The notes under the pieces: model-generated | The model's database searches: none | What the model was told of the DNA's origin: nothing | Seen by the model: only the letters and a program-made list of their open reading frames with translations | Program-made: the position numbers and the translations under genes | Source: Streptomyces sp. KMM 9044 | GTDB taxonomy: Bacteria > Actinomycetota > Actinomycetes > Streptomycetales > Streptomycetaceae | Assembly (NCBI RefSeq): GCF_024701375.2 | Contig: NZ_CP113910.1 | Span: 310,001-374,000, forward strand | DNA: 64,000 nucleotides | Direction: 5' to 3' | Part shown: positions 1-9,178 of the stretch, piece after piece | Layout of the letters: the number at the start of each line of letters is the position of its first letter | Position numbering within the stretch: the stretch's first letter is position 1

Positions 1-236
1 TCCAGGAGCGCATGACCACCCGCATCGCCGACTGGCTGACCGCCGAGCTCGAGCCGCTGGGTGCGGGCGCGGTGATCGAGGCCCAGCACACCTGTGTGTC
101 GATACGGGGCATCAAAGCGATCGGCTCATGGACCACGACGTCCGCCCTGCGGGGCGTCCTGCGCGAGGATCAGCAGCGCCGCGAGGAGTTCATGCGCCGT
201 ACGGAGAACACGGGCGACAGCGGAACGGGCTGGTGA
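1..236 (+). CDS. folE: GTP cyclohydrolase I, C-terminal part (5' end outside window)
   Basis: This is the last roughly 78 codons of a type I GTP cyclohydrolase, which turns GTP into 7,8-dihydroneopterin triphosphate, the first step of pterin and folate synthesis. The reading frame is open to the left edge (codons start at base 3), so the start lies outside the window. The visible tail has the family signature EAQHTCVSIRG, holding a conserved His and a zinc-ligand Cys, followed by the usual TTSALRG and LREDQQRREEF segments. The stop TGA shares one base with the start of the next gene (TGATG), so it belongs to the same transcription unit as an adenylation-carrier protein and a PKS. This suggests a second, pathway-dedicated folE rather than the housekeeping copy; that is inference. 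Confidence 0.88.
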   Translation, partial: QERMTTRIADWLTAELEPLGAGAVIEAQHTCVSIRGIKAIGSWTTTSALRGVLREDQQRREEFMRRTENTGDSGTGW

Positions 237-2098
237 TGACCTTCCGGCAGCCCGTCCCGGCACCGGAGCGGGTCGACCTGCTCGGCCTTTGCCTCGGTGC
301 CGCACCCGCCCAGGACGCTCCCGCCGCAGACGCGCCCGCCCTCCGCGATACCCTCGGCCACACCCTCTCCCACCGGCAGCTGGCCGCCGCGGTCACGAGA
401 CGTGCCCAGGAACTGAGAACCGCCGGGGCCGGACCGGGCCGGCTGGTACGCGTGGACGCGGAACGCACCACCGCGGCGATCGTGGACGTCCTCGCCGTTC
501 TCGCCGCCGGAGCGGCCTTCGCCGCCCTTCCGCCCGGCGCGCAGCCCAGCCCGGGCGTCACCGAAGCCCTGGCCGGCCGGCGTGACCTGCCGGCCGGCGC
601 CGCGTACGTGATGACCACCTCCGGCAGCACCGGTGTCCCCAAAGAAACCGTCGTGACCCGCGAGGGCCTGCGGCACGTCTTCGGCGCCCTGCGCGACGCG
701 CCGCAACTCGGCTTCCCCAAGGACCTGGTCTGGGCACAGTTCCACCCGCTCTCGTTCGGCTACTCGATGTGCGAGATACTCGGCGCCCTCGCCTTCGGCG
801 GCGAGATCGCCCTCGTGGAGCGTGAGGCACCGCTCACCTGCGACGGACTGCGCGCGCTCATGGGACCGGTACGGGCCGAGGGCCGCAGGACGGTGCTCTG
901 CCTCACCCCGTCCGAACTGTCCCTGCTCACCGCGCGGCTGCTCGAAGCGAACATGGCCGCGCCGGAGTTCGTGCTGCTGAGCGGCGAGCCCGCGCACCGG
1001 GGACAGCTCACCGAGTTCCTGGCCCTGCCGGGCGGTGACGACAGCGTCGTCGTCAACACCTACGCGGCCACCGAGACGGCCGGGCAGATCACCGCAGACC
1101 GGGTCACCACCGCCTCCGTGTCCAGCATCATAGCCGGATACGTGGGCCACCCCCTCCCTGGTACGACAGTCACCCTGCTCACGGCCGACGGCACACCCGT
1201 CCCCCCGCGCGACCACGGAACCACCGGCGAGGTCCATGTCCAGGGCCCCGGCGTTGCCGCCGGTTACCTCGACCCGGGACAGACAGCGGCCCGCTTCGTC
1301 CCCGCCGGCCCACTCGGCGAAACCGCCTTCCGCACCGGTGACCTGGGCCGTTGGGCCGAGGACGGCGGCCTGCGGATCGTGGGCCGGGGTGGAAGGCGCC
1401 TCAAGGTCGCGGGCCGCTGGGTGTCGCTGGACGCCGTCGAACACGCCCTCCTCACCGGGGGGTGCGTCCGCGAAGCCTTCGCCGCGGCTGCGGAGATCCG
1501 CCTCGACGGGCCGGCCCCGCAGGAATGCCTCCAGGTCGTGGCCGTTCCCCGGGACCGCTCCGGGGTGACGGCGAAACGGATCCGCGGCCAGGTCGCCGCC
1601 GCCCTCGGCACGCCCCTCACCGTCCGCCTGGTGCTCGTCGACGCGCTGCCGCGTACGCCCCATGGCAAGGCCGACACCCGGGCACCGGCCATTCCCCCGG
1701 CCAGTGTGGCGGCCGTCGGCGGTCCGGCGAACCTGGTGCGGGCGGTGTGGGAGGAGATCCTCGGCGCCGGAATCCCGTACACCACCAACCTCTTCGAGGC
1801 GGGAGTGGACTCCCTCGGTGTCGTCACGGCCGCCGCCCGGCTCACCCGCGTGCTGGGCCGCCCCGTCACCGCGGCCTTCCTGCTCGACCACCCCCGCCTG
1901 GACCTCCAGATCGCTGCGCTGGCCACGAGCACCAGCCCCCCGGGGGCCGCCCCGGCGGCCCGTGGCGCGGCGGCCCGGCGGCCCGGGCTCGCCGAGCAGC
2001 GCACGCGCCGACGGGCCGCACGAGGCGTCACCCCCACTTCTGAAGAGCCGTCCACCCACCCCACCCTCGGATCTCAGGAAGAGGAGTCAACGAGTTGA
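236..2098 (+). CDS. Adenylation-carrier didomain protein (NRPS-like loading protein)
   Basis: A 620-residue protein with an adenylate-forming domain (about 25-500) and a carrier domain (about 500-580). It should activate a carboxylic or amino acid as AMP ester and load it on its own phosphopantetheine arm. Visible core motifs are TTSGSTGVPKE (A3), YAATETAGQIT (A5), TGE then FRTGDLGRW (A7), VGRGGRRLKVAGRWVS (A8) and PHGKAD with the A10 lysine near K478. The carrier site is AGVDSLGVV with Ser near 526. There is no condensation or thioesterase domain. The ATG at 236 overlaps the folE stop; GTG at 233 is an alternative start. The gene runs into the PKS with a 4-base overlap, so the loaded unit probably primes that PKS. 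The substrate cannot be read from the sequence. Confidence 0.88.
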   Translation: MTFRQPVPAPERVDLLGLCLGAAPAQDAPAADAPALRDTLGHTLSHRQLAAAVTRRAQELRTAGAGPGRLVRVDAERTTAAIVDVLAVLAAGAAFAALPPGAQPSPGVTEALAGRRDLPAGAAYVMTTSGSTGVPKETVVTREGLRHVFGALRDAPQLGFPKDLVWAQFHPLSFGYSMCEILGALAFGGEIALVEREAPLTCDGLRALMGPVRAEGRRTVLCLTPSELSLLTARLLEANMAAPEFVLLSGEPAHRGQLTEFLALPGGDDSVVVNTYAATETAGQITADRVTTASVSSIIAGYVGHPLPGTTVTLLTADGTPVPPRDHGTTGEVHVQGPGVAAGYLDPGQTAARFVPAGPLGETAFRTGDLGRWAEDGGLRIVGRGGRRLKVAGRWVSLDAVEHALLTGGCVREAFAAAAEIRLDGPAPQECLQVVAVPRDRSGVTAKRIRGQVAAALGTPLTVRLVLVDALPRTPHGKADTRAPAIPPASVAAVGGPANLVRAVWEEILGAGIPYTTNLFEAGVDSLGVVTAAARLTRVLGRPVTAAFLLDHPRLDLQIAALATSTSPPGAAPAARGAAARRPGLAEQRTRRRAARGVTPTSEEPSTHPTLGSQEEESTS

Positions 2099-5000
2099 AC
2101 GGCAAAGGTACAGCCGTCCTCGGTTACGCGTGTCGCGTGCCGGGCGGACGCGACGTGGCGGACCTGTGGAGCATCGTGGCCGATGGCCGTGACTGCGTCA
2201 CCCGGGCCTCCACCAACGTCGGCGCCACCACCGGGGGCCGCGTCCACGCCTATGGCGTACTGGACGACATCGGCCTGTTCGACGCTGGTTTCTTCGGATA
2301 CTCCCCGCGGGAGGCAGCCGAGATCGACCCACAGCAGCGACTGCTGCTGGAGTGTGCCGTGGAAGCCCTGGAGACAGCCGGTGTCCGCGCGGACGGACTC
2401 GGCCACGACATCGGTGTCTACGCCGCCACAGGACTGAGCGGCTACCTGCTCGCCACCCACAACGGGCAGGCGGCGGCCGACGACAGCCTCTCCACCCTCA
2501 TGGGCTCTGACGGCCACTACGCCGCCACCCGCATCGCGTACAAGCTCGGGCTGACCGGCCCGGCCATGTCTGTCGGCTCCGCGTGTTCTTCCTCCCTGCT
2601 CGCCATCCACACCGCCGCGCAGGCCATCGCCGCCGGCGAATGCGATCTGGCTCTGGCCGGCGGCATGGACGTCGAGTTTCCGCAGCCCGTCAGCTACCTC
2701 CACCAAGAGGGCGGCATCATGGCGCAGGACGGCGTCTGCCGCCCCTTCGACGCCGCCGCGAGCGGCACCGTCTTCGGCTCGGGCGGCGGCCTGGTCCTCC
2801 TCGCCGATCCCGATGTCGCCGAAGAACGCGGCTGGCCCGTCCGCGCGGTCCTGATGGGCTCCGCCGTCAACAACGACGGCTCGGAGAAAGCCTCGTTCAC
2901 CGCCCCGCGCGCTTCCCGTCAGGCAAAGGCCATCGCCCAGGCCATGGAGATCGCCGAGGTCGAACCTGCCCAGGTCAGGTACGTGGAGTGCCACGGCACG
3001 GGCACCCAGCTGGGTGACCGCAGTGAACTCTCCGCGCTGGCGGACGCGTTCGGCGACACCCCGCTGCCGCCACTCGGTTCCGCCAAAGCCAACTTCGGAC
3101 ACCTGCGAGTCGGCGCCGGCGTCGTCGGATTCATCAAAGCCTGTGAGGTCGTTGCGCACGGCGTGATCCCTCCGCTCGCCAACCTCGACCGGCCCATGGA
3201 CGCACTCCGCCCCGATGACGCCCCGCTGCCGCGTCAGGCCCGCGCGCTGGATCTGCCCGCCGCCGAGCGGTTCGCGGGCGTCAGCTCCTTCGGCTTCGGC
3301 GGCACCAACGTACACGCGGTCGTCCGCGGTCACGAGGACACCCGGCCGGCCACCGCCGTCTCCGAGGGGCCCCATGTGCTGCGGGTCTCCGCCGCCGACC
3401 CCGACTCCTGCCTGGCCACCGCCGGCGCCCTAGCCGGTGTGCTGCGCTCCGCGCAGGCCCCCCTCGCGGCCGACGTCGCGCGCACTCTGCGCGACGGCCG
3501 TGACGACCACGCCTACCGCCTCGCCACCGTCGGGGACGACCCCGCCACGCTGGCCGCCGGACTGGAAGGAGCCGGTGAGCACACCGTCGAGGGGTGGCAC
3601 CGGCCGGGCGCCGAGACCCTGCTGATGCTGCCCGGTCAGGGCAGCGACCTGCTGCCCACCGCTCGCGCGCTGTACGGCTGGGAGGCCGTGTTCACCACGG
3701 CCCTCGAACGCCTCTGGGACACGGCACGATCGATCGAGCCGACGCTGGCCCCCCTGGAGGCCGCGCTGAGCGCGACCCCGGCAGAGACCGGCGGTCCCGG
3801 CCTGCCCACCGATCACGCCCTGCACACAGCCGTCCTGCTGGCCCTGGCGGAACAACTCGCCGCTCGTGGTGTGCTCGCCGACCGGACCGTCGGGTATTCG
3901 CTGGGCGAGTACGCCGCCGCTGCTGTCGCCGGCGTCATCACCGGCGAAGACGCTCTCCGCCTCGTCGTCGCACGCGCCCGCGTCCTGCGGGACGCTTCCC
4001 CCGGCGCCATGATCGCCGTACGACTGCCCGCCGACGGTGTCGCTGCCGTCCTCCCCGAGGACCTGGCCTCCCCCGCCGTCACCCTGAGCGCGGACCGCAC
4101 CGCCGTGTCCCTCGCCGCCGACGCCCTTCCGCAGGTCACGGCCCTGCTCACCGAAGCCGGCGTCCCGCACCGGGTGCTCGGTCCGGCGCTGCCCTATCAC
4201 TCCTCCCTGCTGGCCGGGGCCGCTGCGGCATTCGCGCCGGTCGCCGATGCCGTCCCCGTCCGACCGGGGTCGGCCCGCCTCGTGACCACCGCCGTCGGAC
4301 GCACCGGCCTGTCAGCCGGATACTGGTCCGCCCACCTCTCCGGGCCCCTCGACCTGACGCCGGCCGCCGAGGCGGTCGCCGAGGCCACCACCGGCCGGGG
4401 CTGCGTCATCGTCGATCTCAGCCCCGACGGGTTCCTCGCCCGCGCAGTGGAGGACCCGGCCGCCGGCGCCGCCGTGCGCCCTCTCCGCGCAGACAAGGAT
4501 CCGCGCGTCGCGTGGTTGCACGGCCTCGCCGCACTCTGGGTCGCAGGCGTCCCCGCCGACACCGCGCCGGCGGGCCGCCCCGACGGCGCCCGGACGATCG
4601 AGCTGCCCGCCCGCGTGTTCTCCCGCGAGCAGCACCTGAAAGAGCCCTCGTCGCCTGCCGGTACCGACGGCCTCTCCCAGGCCGGGGGCACCGTCCGCCG
4701 CGAGAAGTCTCTGGACCGCTGGGCCTACTACCCGAGCTGGCGGTTTCGCCGCCGGGGGCCGGGCGTGCACGACGCCGTCGGCGAACGCTGGCTGGTCCTG
4801 GCGGAGAACGACGGCGAGAGCGCACGGGTCGTCGAAACCCTGCGAGCCCGGGGTGTCGACTGCATCCACCTGGTTCCGGACGAGGCCGGCGCCGGCCGGA
4901 ACGGCGACGGCGTCTTCGTACGTCCGGGCGACGAGGAGTCCGTGAAGACGGCCATCCGCGGCCTCGGCCTGGACCACCGTCCCGTGGACCGGGTCGTGCA

Positions 5001-6573
5001 CCTGTGGTGCACCGGCCCGGTCACCGACGGTGAGACGCTGGACGGCCGGCTGGCCGTCCTGAACACCGAGTACGACCGCGGCTTCTACACCCTTCTGTAC
5101 GCCGTTCAGGAGATCGGCCTGCTCCAGGGATCGCGCCACGTGCGCATGGACATCGCCGCCCGCGGCATGCACCCCGTCAGCACGGACGCCGCCGGCATCG
5201 TGCCGGACCGGGCCCTGCTCGCCGGCCCCGGCCTGGTCGTCCCGCAGGACTTCCCGGCGATGTCGGCCCGGACCCTCGACATCACCGGACTCCCGGCGGA
5301 CGGCTGGTCCGCGGAGCTCGTGGCGGAGCTTCTCGGCACGTCCACCGACACCACCGTCGCGCTCACCTCCGGCTCGCGTTGGGTGCGTTGCTACGAGCGG
5401 GACGAGCTGCCTCCCGTCCCCGAGGGCCGGCTCCCCCTCCGTCTGCGCGAGAACGGCGTCTATCTCATCACCGGTGGCCTCGGTGGCATCGGCATGACCC
5501 TCGCGGAATACCTGGTTCGCGCGTGCCGGGCCCGACTGGTTCTCACCGGCATGGAGTCCGTCCCGGACTCCTCGCTGTGGGAGGACGGCAACAGCGACCC
5601 CCTGGACAGCGACGACGAAGCCCTGATCGAGCGGGTGGCCCGTATCCGCAAACTGGTCGCCCTCGGCGGTGAGATCTTCGCCGCTCGTTGCGACGCCGCC
5701 GACCGCGAACAGACCGCCGGACTCTTCGCGACCGTCGAGAAGCGGTTCGGCCGCCTCGACGGTGTCGTGCACGCCGCGGGCGTCTTCGAGACCCAGCGGG
5801 CCTTCCGCGGTCTCGACGACACCGGACGTGAGGACTGCGTCCGCCGCCTGCGCCCGAAGGTCGAGGGCACTCTCGTGCTCGCCGAGTTCCTGCGCGGCCG
5901 GAAGCTGGACTTCGTCCTCATGCAGTCCTCCCTCTCCTCGCACCTCGGCGGCCTCGGCTTCTACGCCTACACCGCGGGCAACGCCTTCATGGACGCCTTC
6001 GCCGAACGCCACCGCGACGCCGACATCCCCTGGATGACGGTCAACTGGGACGGCTGGATCTTCCGCGAGCGCGACGACGACACCCTGCACCAGTCCGTGG
6101 TGTCGCCCTCCTTCGCCTCACCGGACTTCGGTGTCGTCGCCGAGATCGCCATCCGCCCCAGCGAGGGCCAGGACTTCTACAGCCGGCTGATGAACATGAC
6201 CGAGCCACACCAAGTCCTCATCTCCACAGCCGACTTCGAGCGCCGCATCGACCAGTGGGTGCGCGCAGCCGCCGAGCGGCAAGCACCGGCCGCCGCCACC
6301 GATGAGACCGCCGCCACCGCCGGCACCGACATCGAGACCGGCATCGCGGAGATCTGGACAGACGTTCTCGGCGTCGGTGACCTCACTGGCAGCAGCGACT
6401 TCTTCGCCCTCGGCGGGGACTCCCTGCTCGGCGTCACCGTCGCACACCGGCTGAGCCTGCGCTTCGACGTCGTCCTGTCGGTGATCACCATGTTCGACAA
6501 CCCCACCATTGCCCAGACCGCCGCGGAGATCCGCCGCCTGCGCGGTCGTGCGGCCGCCGGAGGAGCCAAGTGA
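2095..6573 (+). CDS. Type I polyketide synthase, one module KS-AT-KR-ACP
   Basis: A 1,492-residue single-module PKS. The ketosynthase (about 5-430) has SACSSSLLAIHTA with the active Cys near 164, VECHGTGTQ with His near 300 and KANFGHLRVGAG with His near 336. The acyltransferase (about 500-830) has GYSLGEY with Ser near 602; the downstream specificity box reads LPYHSS, neither the usual HAFH (malonyl) nor YASH (methylmalonyl) form. The ketoreductase has ITGGLGGIG near 1125 and an S/Y/N triad in the QSSLSS...YAYTAGN stretch. The ACP is GGDSLLGV with Ser near 1443. No dehydratase, enoylreductase or thioesterase is seen. The start is TTG at 2095, supported by a GGAAGAGGAG ribosome site and the TTGA overlap with the previous stop. 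One elongation with beta-keto reduction is predicted. Confidence 0.92.
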   Translation: MNGKGTAVLGYACRVPGGRDVADLWSIVADGRDCVTRASTNVGATTGGRVHAYGVLDDIGLFDAGFFGYSPREAAEIDPQQRLLLECAVEALETAGVRADGLGHDIGVYAATGLSGYLLATHNGQAAADDSLSTLMGSDGHYAATRIAYKLGLTGPAMSVGSACSSSLLAIHTAAQAIAAGECDLALAGGMDVEFPQPVSYLHQEGGIMAQDGVCRPFDAAASGTVFGSGGGLVLLADPDVAEERGWPVRAVLMGSAVNNDGSEKASFTAPRASRQAKAIAQAMEIAEVEPAQVRYVECHGTGTQLGDRSELSALADAFGDTPLPPLGSAKANFGHLRVGAGVVGFIKACEVVAHGVIPPLANLDRPMDALRPDDAPLPRQARALDLPAAERFAGVSSFGFGGTNVHAVVRGHEDTRPATAVSEGPHVLRVSAADPDSCLATAGALAGVLRSAQAPLAADVARTLRDGRDDHAYRLATVGDDPATLAAGLEGAGEHTVEGWHRPGAETLLMLPGQGSDLLPTARALYGWEAVFTTALERLWDTARSIEPTLAPLEAALSATPAETGGPGLPTDHALHTAVLLALAEQLAARGVLADRTVGYSLGEYAAAAVAGVITGEDALRLVVARARVLRDASPGAMIAVRLPADGVAAVLPEDLASPAVTLSADRTAVSLAADALPQVTALLTEAGVPHRVLGPALPYHSSLLAGAAAAFAPVADAVPVRPGSARLVTTAVGRTGLSAGYWSAHLSGPLDLTPAAEAVAEATTGRGCVIVDLSPDGFLARAVEDPAAGAAVRPLRADKDPRVAWLHGLAALWVAGVPADTAPAGRPDGARTIELPARVFSREQHLKEPSSPAGTDGLSQAGGTVRREKSLDRWAYYPSWRFRRRGPGVHDAVGERWLVLAENDGESARVVETLRARGVDCIHLVPDEAGAGRNGDGVFVRPGDEESVKTAIRGLGLDHRPVDRVVHLWCTGPVTDGETLDGRLAVLNTEYDRGFYTLLYAVQEIGLLQGSRHVRMDIAARGMHPVSTDAAGIVPDRALLAGPGLVVPQDFPAMSARTLDITGLPADGWSAELVAELLGTSTDTTVALTSGSRWVRCYERDELPPVPEGRLPLRLRENGVYLITGGLGGIGMTLAEYLVRACRARLVLTGMESVPDSSLWEDGNSDPLDSDDEALIERVARIRKLVALGGEIFAARCDAADREQTAGLFATVEKRFGRLDGVVHAAGVFETQRAFRGLDDTGREDCVRRLRPKVEGTLVLAEFLRGRKLDFVLMQSSLSSHLGGLGFYAYTAGNAFMDAFAERHRDADIPWMTVNWDGWIFRERDDDTLHQSVVSPSFASPDFGVVAEIAIRPSEGQDFYSRLMNMTEPHQVLISTADFERRIDQWVRAAAERQAPAAATDETAATAGTDIETGIAEIWTDVLGVGDLTGSSDFFALGGDSLLGVTVAHRLSLRFDVVLSVITMFDNPTIAQTAAEIRRLRGRAAAGGAK

Positions 6574-7100
6574 GCGCCCACGCCCACGACGAGACCGCGA
6601 CGTCGGTCGCCCGCGCCGCCGCGCCTGGCGGGCACCCGGCCGCCGCGTTCACCGTGACCAAGCTCTTCGACGACCTCCCCTGCTGCCACCGTTCGTGGGC
6701 GCACGACGGCAAGTGCCGCTTCCTGCACGGCTACGAGCGGTCCTTCGAGATCGAGTTCGCCTGCGCCGAACTCGACCCGACCACCGGGTTCGTCGTCGAC
6801 TTCAGTGCCCTCAAGAATGTCAGGGACCTGCTGAACCGACAGTTCGACCACACCACCCTGGTCGCCGGGAACGATCCCGAACGGCCTCTCTTCGAGGAGC
6901 TCGCCGCCCGCGGCGTCATCGACCTGCGGATCATGGAGCACACCGGAATGGAGGGAGCCGCCGCCTGGGTCATGGACGAGGCCGGACGCCTGATCCACGA
7001 GGCCACCAGCGGGCGGGTATGGATCCGCCGTGTCGAGGCCCGCGAGTGCCGCAAGAACTCCGTCACCCTCAGCGCCGTCCCGGGAGACTCTCCGCGGTGA
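6570..7100 (+). CDS. 6-pyruvoyl-tetrahydropterin synthase / QueD-like protein
   Basis: A 176-residue T-fold protein of the PTPS/6-carboxytetrahydropterin synthase family, which acts on dihydroneopterin triphosphate, the product of the folE enzyme encoded two genes upstream. The catalytic Cys lies in KCRFLHG, the conserved DH pair in QFDHTTL and the pterin-anchoring Glu probably in HTGMEGAA. Normal members have C-x3-HGH, where both His bind zinc; here it reads C-x3-HGY, so one expected zinc ligand is Tyr. An N-terminal extension of about 25 residues precedes the core. The gene overlaps the PKS stop (ATG at 6570) and the next gene (GTGA). With folE this makes a two-step pterin branch inside the cluster. 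The altered ligand may mean changed chemistry or a non-zinc site. Confidence 0.78.
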   Translation: MSAHAHDETATSVARAAAPGGHPAAAFTVTKLFDDLPCCHRSWAHDGKCRFLHGYERSFEIEFACAELDPTTGFVVDFSALKNVRDLLNRQFDHTTLVAGNDPERPLFEELAARGVIDLRIMEHTGMEGAAAWVMDEAGRLIHEATSGRVWIRRVEARECRKNSVTLSAVPGDSPR

Positions 7101-7939
7101 GCGCTTTCACCCCGCGCACGGACGCGGCCCGCGCGGCCGCGTCCGTGCGGGCCGTGCTCCCCGGTGCCCGTAGCGCCGGGGAGCGCCTCCTCCTGCTGCC
7201 CGGACTGGGCCAGACCCCGGCGCACTGGGGGCCGTTCGCACGCTGGCTGACCGGACGGGGCCTGACTCTGCTCGCCGCCGAACCAGCCGCCCTCGCCGCG
7301 GGCAGCACCGCGCCCCGGGGCTCGTACGCCCGTGTGCGGGAGATGGCGGGCGCGCTGGCGGCGGCCTGTCGTGAGCACGGCGTCGCGGGCGTCCTGGGGC
7401 ATTCGGCGGGTGCCCCGGCCGCTCTCCTCACCGCCTCCCTGGCCGGTTTCGCCACCGTCACCCTGATCGAGCCGGTGCCGGCGCACTTCGGGCTCCGCGC
7501 GGCGACCCCGGACCCGGTCCTTCGTCGCCACGGCCCCGGTGGCCCGGAGACCTCCCATCTCGTCGCCCTGCCCGACGAGGAACCGGGTGACTCCCTGCGG
7601 CGGCTCCACCCGCTCGCCGCCGAGACCACCCTGCGGGCCATCACCGCGGCCCTCAGGGCCCAGAGGCCGGCCCCGGCGCCCCCGCCTCCGCTCCCGGCGA
7701 CGAAGCACTCTCGTCTCACCGACCGGGCGGAACAAACCGCGGCAGCTCTCGCCTCCCACCATGGCCAGGTGCTCGTCCTGCGCGGGGCTCACTCCGCCCT
7801 TCTCACCCGGGCGGACGCCGAGACGCTCACCGCCCGCGCGGCCAACGGAACCCTGCGTGTGGTCGAACGAGCCGGGCACTCACCGCACATCGACGCCCCC
7901 CGGGCAACCGTCGCCGCCCTGCTGGAAGGCCGGTCGTGA
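7097..7939 (+). CDS. Alpha/beta hydrolase (possible standalone thioesterase or hydrolase)
   Basis: A 280-residue alpha/beta-hydrolase-fold protein. It has an oxyanion strand LLLLPGLGQTPAHW near the start, a nucleophile elbow GHSAGAP and a C-terminal catalytic His in RAGHSPHID. The acid residue is not obvious, since the usual GxDS region reads RGAHS. GTG at 7097 overlaps the previous stop (GTGA), and the stop overlaps the exporter start in the same way. As the PKS and the adenylation protein have no releasing domain, this enzyme is the best candidate to release or trim the product. That role comes from context, not from specific motifs; a detoxifying esterase is the main alternative. Confidence 0.72.
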   Translation: MSAFTPRTDAARAAASVRAVLPGARSAGERLLLLPGLGQTPAHWGPFARWLTGRGLTLLAAEPAALAAGSTAPRGSYARVREMAGALAAACREHGVAGVLGHSAGAPAALLTASLAGFATVTLIEPVPAHFGLRAATPDPVLRRHGPGGPETSHLVALPDEEPGDSLRRLHPLAAETTLRAITAALRAQRPAPAPPPPLPATKHSRLTDRAEQTAAALASHHGQVLVLRGAHSALLTRADAETLTARAANGTLRVVERAGHSPHIDAPRATVAALLEGRS

Positions 7940-9150
7940 CGGCCGTGACCGCCAGGACCTCGGCCCTCCGCAGCCGTGACTTCCGGCTGCTGCTCGCCGG
8001 GCAGAGCCTGTCCATGGTCACGTACGGGGCCTACCTGGCCGTACTGTCGTGGTACGCCTACCGGCTCACCGGCTCTCCGAGTGCCTCCGGCCTCGTCCTG
8101 GGCGCCGCCGCCGTGTCGGAGGTGACCACCCTGCTCCTCGGCGGCGCGCTCGCCGACCGCTGGGACCGCCGCTCGATGATGATCCTGGCCGACACCGGCC
8201 GCCTGGTGTCCGTGCTGGCACTCGCGGTCCTCACCGCCGCCGGGCACACCGACCTGGCCGTACTGACCGTGTGCGCGTCACTCGTCAGCCTCTTCGACGG
8301 CCTCTTCTACCCCGCTTTCGGCGGGATGGTCCCGGCCACGGTGCCCGCCGAGCTGATCGGCTCCGCCAACGCCGCGCTCGGCTTCGTTCGCTCCGTCAGC
8401 GCCGTCGCCGGACCGGCCCTGGGCGGGGCCGTGTACGCATCGGCGGGGATGGCGGCCGTACTCGGCCTGACCGCTGCCGCCTTCCTCGTCGCCCTCGGCA
8501 CCGCCATGGCGCTCCGGTCCCCACCGCGCACGCTCCCGCCCGCTCCGTCCCGCCCGCTGCGGGACATCGCCGAGGGTGCCCGGTACGTCGTATCCGTACC
8601 GCTGCTCGTCTCCATACCCGTCGCCGCGGTGGCGCTGCTGCTCTCCGAGGGCCCGACGCAGACACTGCTGCCACGCCTGGTCGAGGAGCACTTCGCGGGA
8701 GGCGCCGGCACCCTCTCCCTGCTCACCACCGCCTACGGTGCGGGGGCCGCCGCCGGAGCACTGCTCTACGCGCGCCTCATGCCCGTACGACGGCGAGCCG
8801 TGATCGTGTACGTGTCGTGGACCACGGCCCATGTCCTGTGCGCCGTCATGGCCCTGACGACGTGGCTGCCCGGTGCGGTCGCGCTCGCCGCCGTGCGCGG
8901 ACTGTGCGGCGGATTCGGGTTCGCCGTCTGGGAGACGCTGCTGATGCACGTCGTCGCACCCGACAAGCTCTCCCGGGTCTACTCGGTGAACCTCTTCGGC
9001 ACCAAAGCACTCATGCCGATCGGGTTCGCGATCGGCGGCTGGCTGGGCGCCCACGCACCCGCCGCCACGGTGATCGCCTGCGGCCAGCTCGCCGGTGCGG
9101 CGCTGATGGGCTCGCTGCTCCTCGTCCGTCGGATCCGCACGGTCCACTGA
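7936..9150 (+). CDS. MFS exporter
   Basis: A 404-residue major facilitator superfamily protein with about 12 hydrophobic helices and no large soluble domain. The loop after helix 2 reads GGALADRWDRRSMM, the classical MFS G-x3-D-R-x-R/K signature, and overall it resembles EntS-like (MFS_3) drug and siderophore exporters. It starts with GTG at 7936 inside the stop of the hydrolase gene; GTG at 7945 is a possible alternative. As the only transporter seen in the cluster it probably exports the product and may confer self-resistance. Confidence 0.85.
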   Translation: MTAVTARTSALRSRDFRLLLAGQSLSMVTYGAYLAVLSWYAYRLTGSPSASGLVLGAAAVSEVTTLLLGGALADRWDRRSMMILADTGRLVSVLALAVLTAAGHTDLAVLTVCASLVSLFDGLFYPAFGGMVPATVPAELIGSANAALGFVRSVSAVAGPALGGAVYASAGMAAVLGLTAAAFLVALGTAMALRSPPRTLPPAPSRPLRDIAEGARYVVSVPLLVSIPVAAVALLLSEGPTQTLLPRLVEEHFAGGAGTLSLLTTAYGAGAAAGALLYARLMPVRRRAVIVYVSWTTAHVLCAVMALTTWLPGAVALAAVRGLCGGFGFAVWETLLMHVVAPDKLSRVYSVNLFGTKALMPIGFAIGGWLGAHAPAATVIACGQLAGAALMGSLLLVRRIRTVH

Positions 9151-9178
9151 ACGCGCACCTTTCACGAAAGGCACCACG

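Noticed and set aside
170..2059. Long minus-strand frame opposite the adenylation gene, and similar long frames opposite the PKS, sdhA, rmdA and molybdenum subunit genes
   Set aside because: They are mirror frames of strongly biased high-GC genes, with Gly/Arg/Asp-rich or His/Val-rich sequence, no ribosome sites and no motifs.
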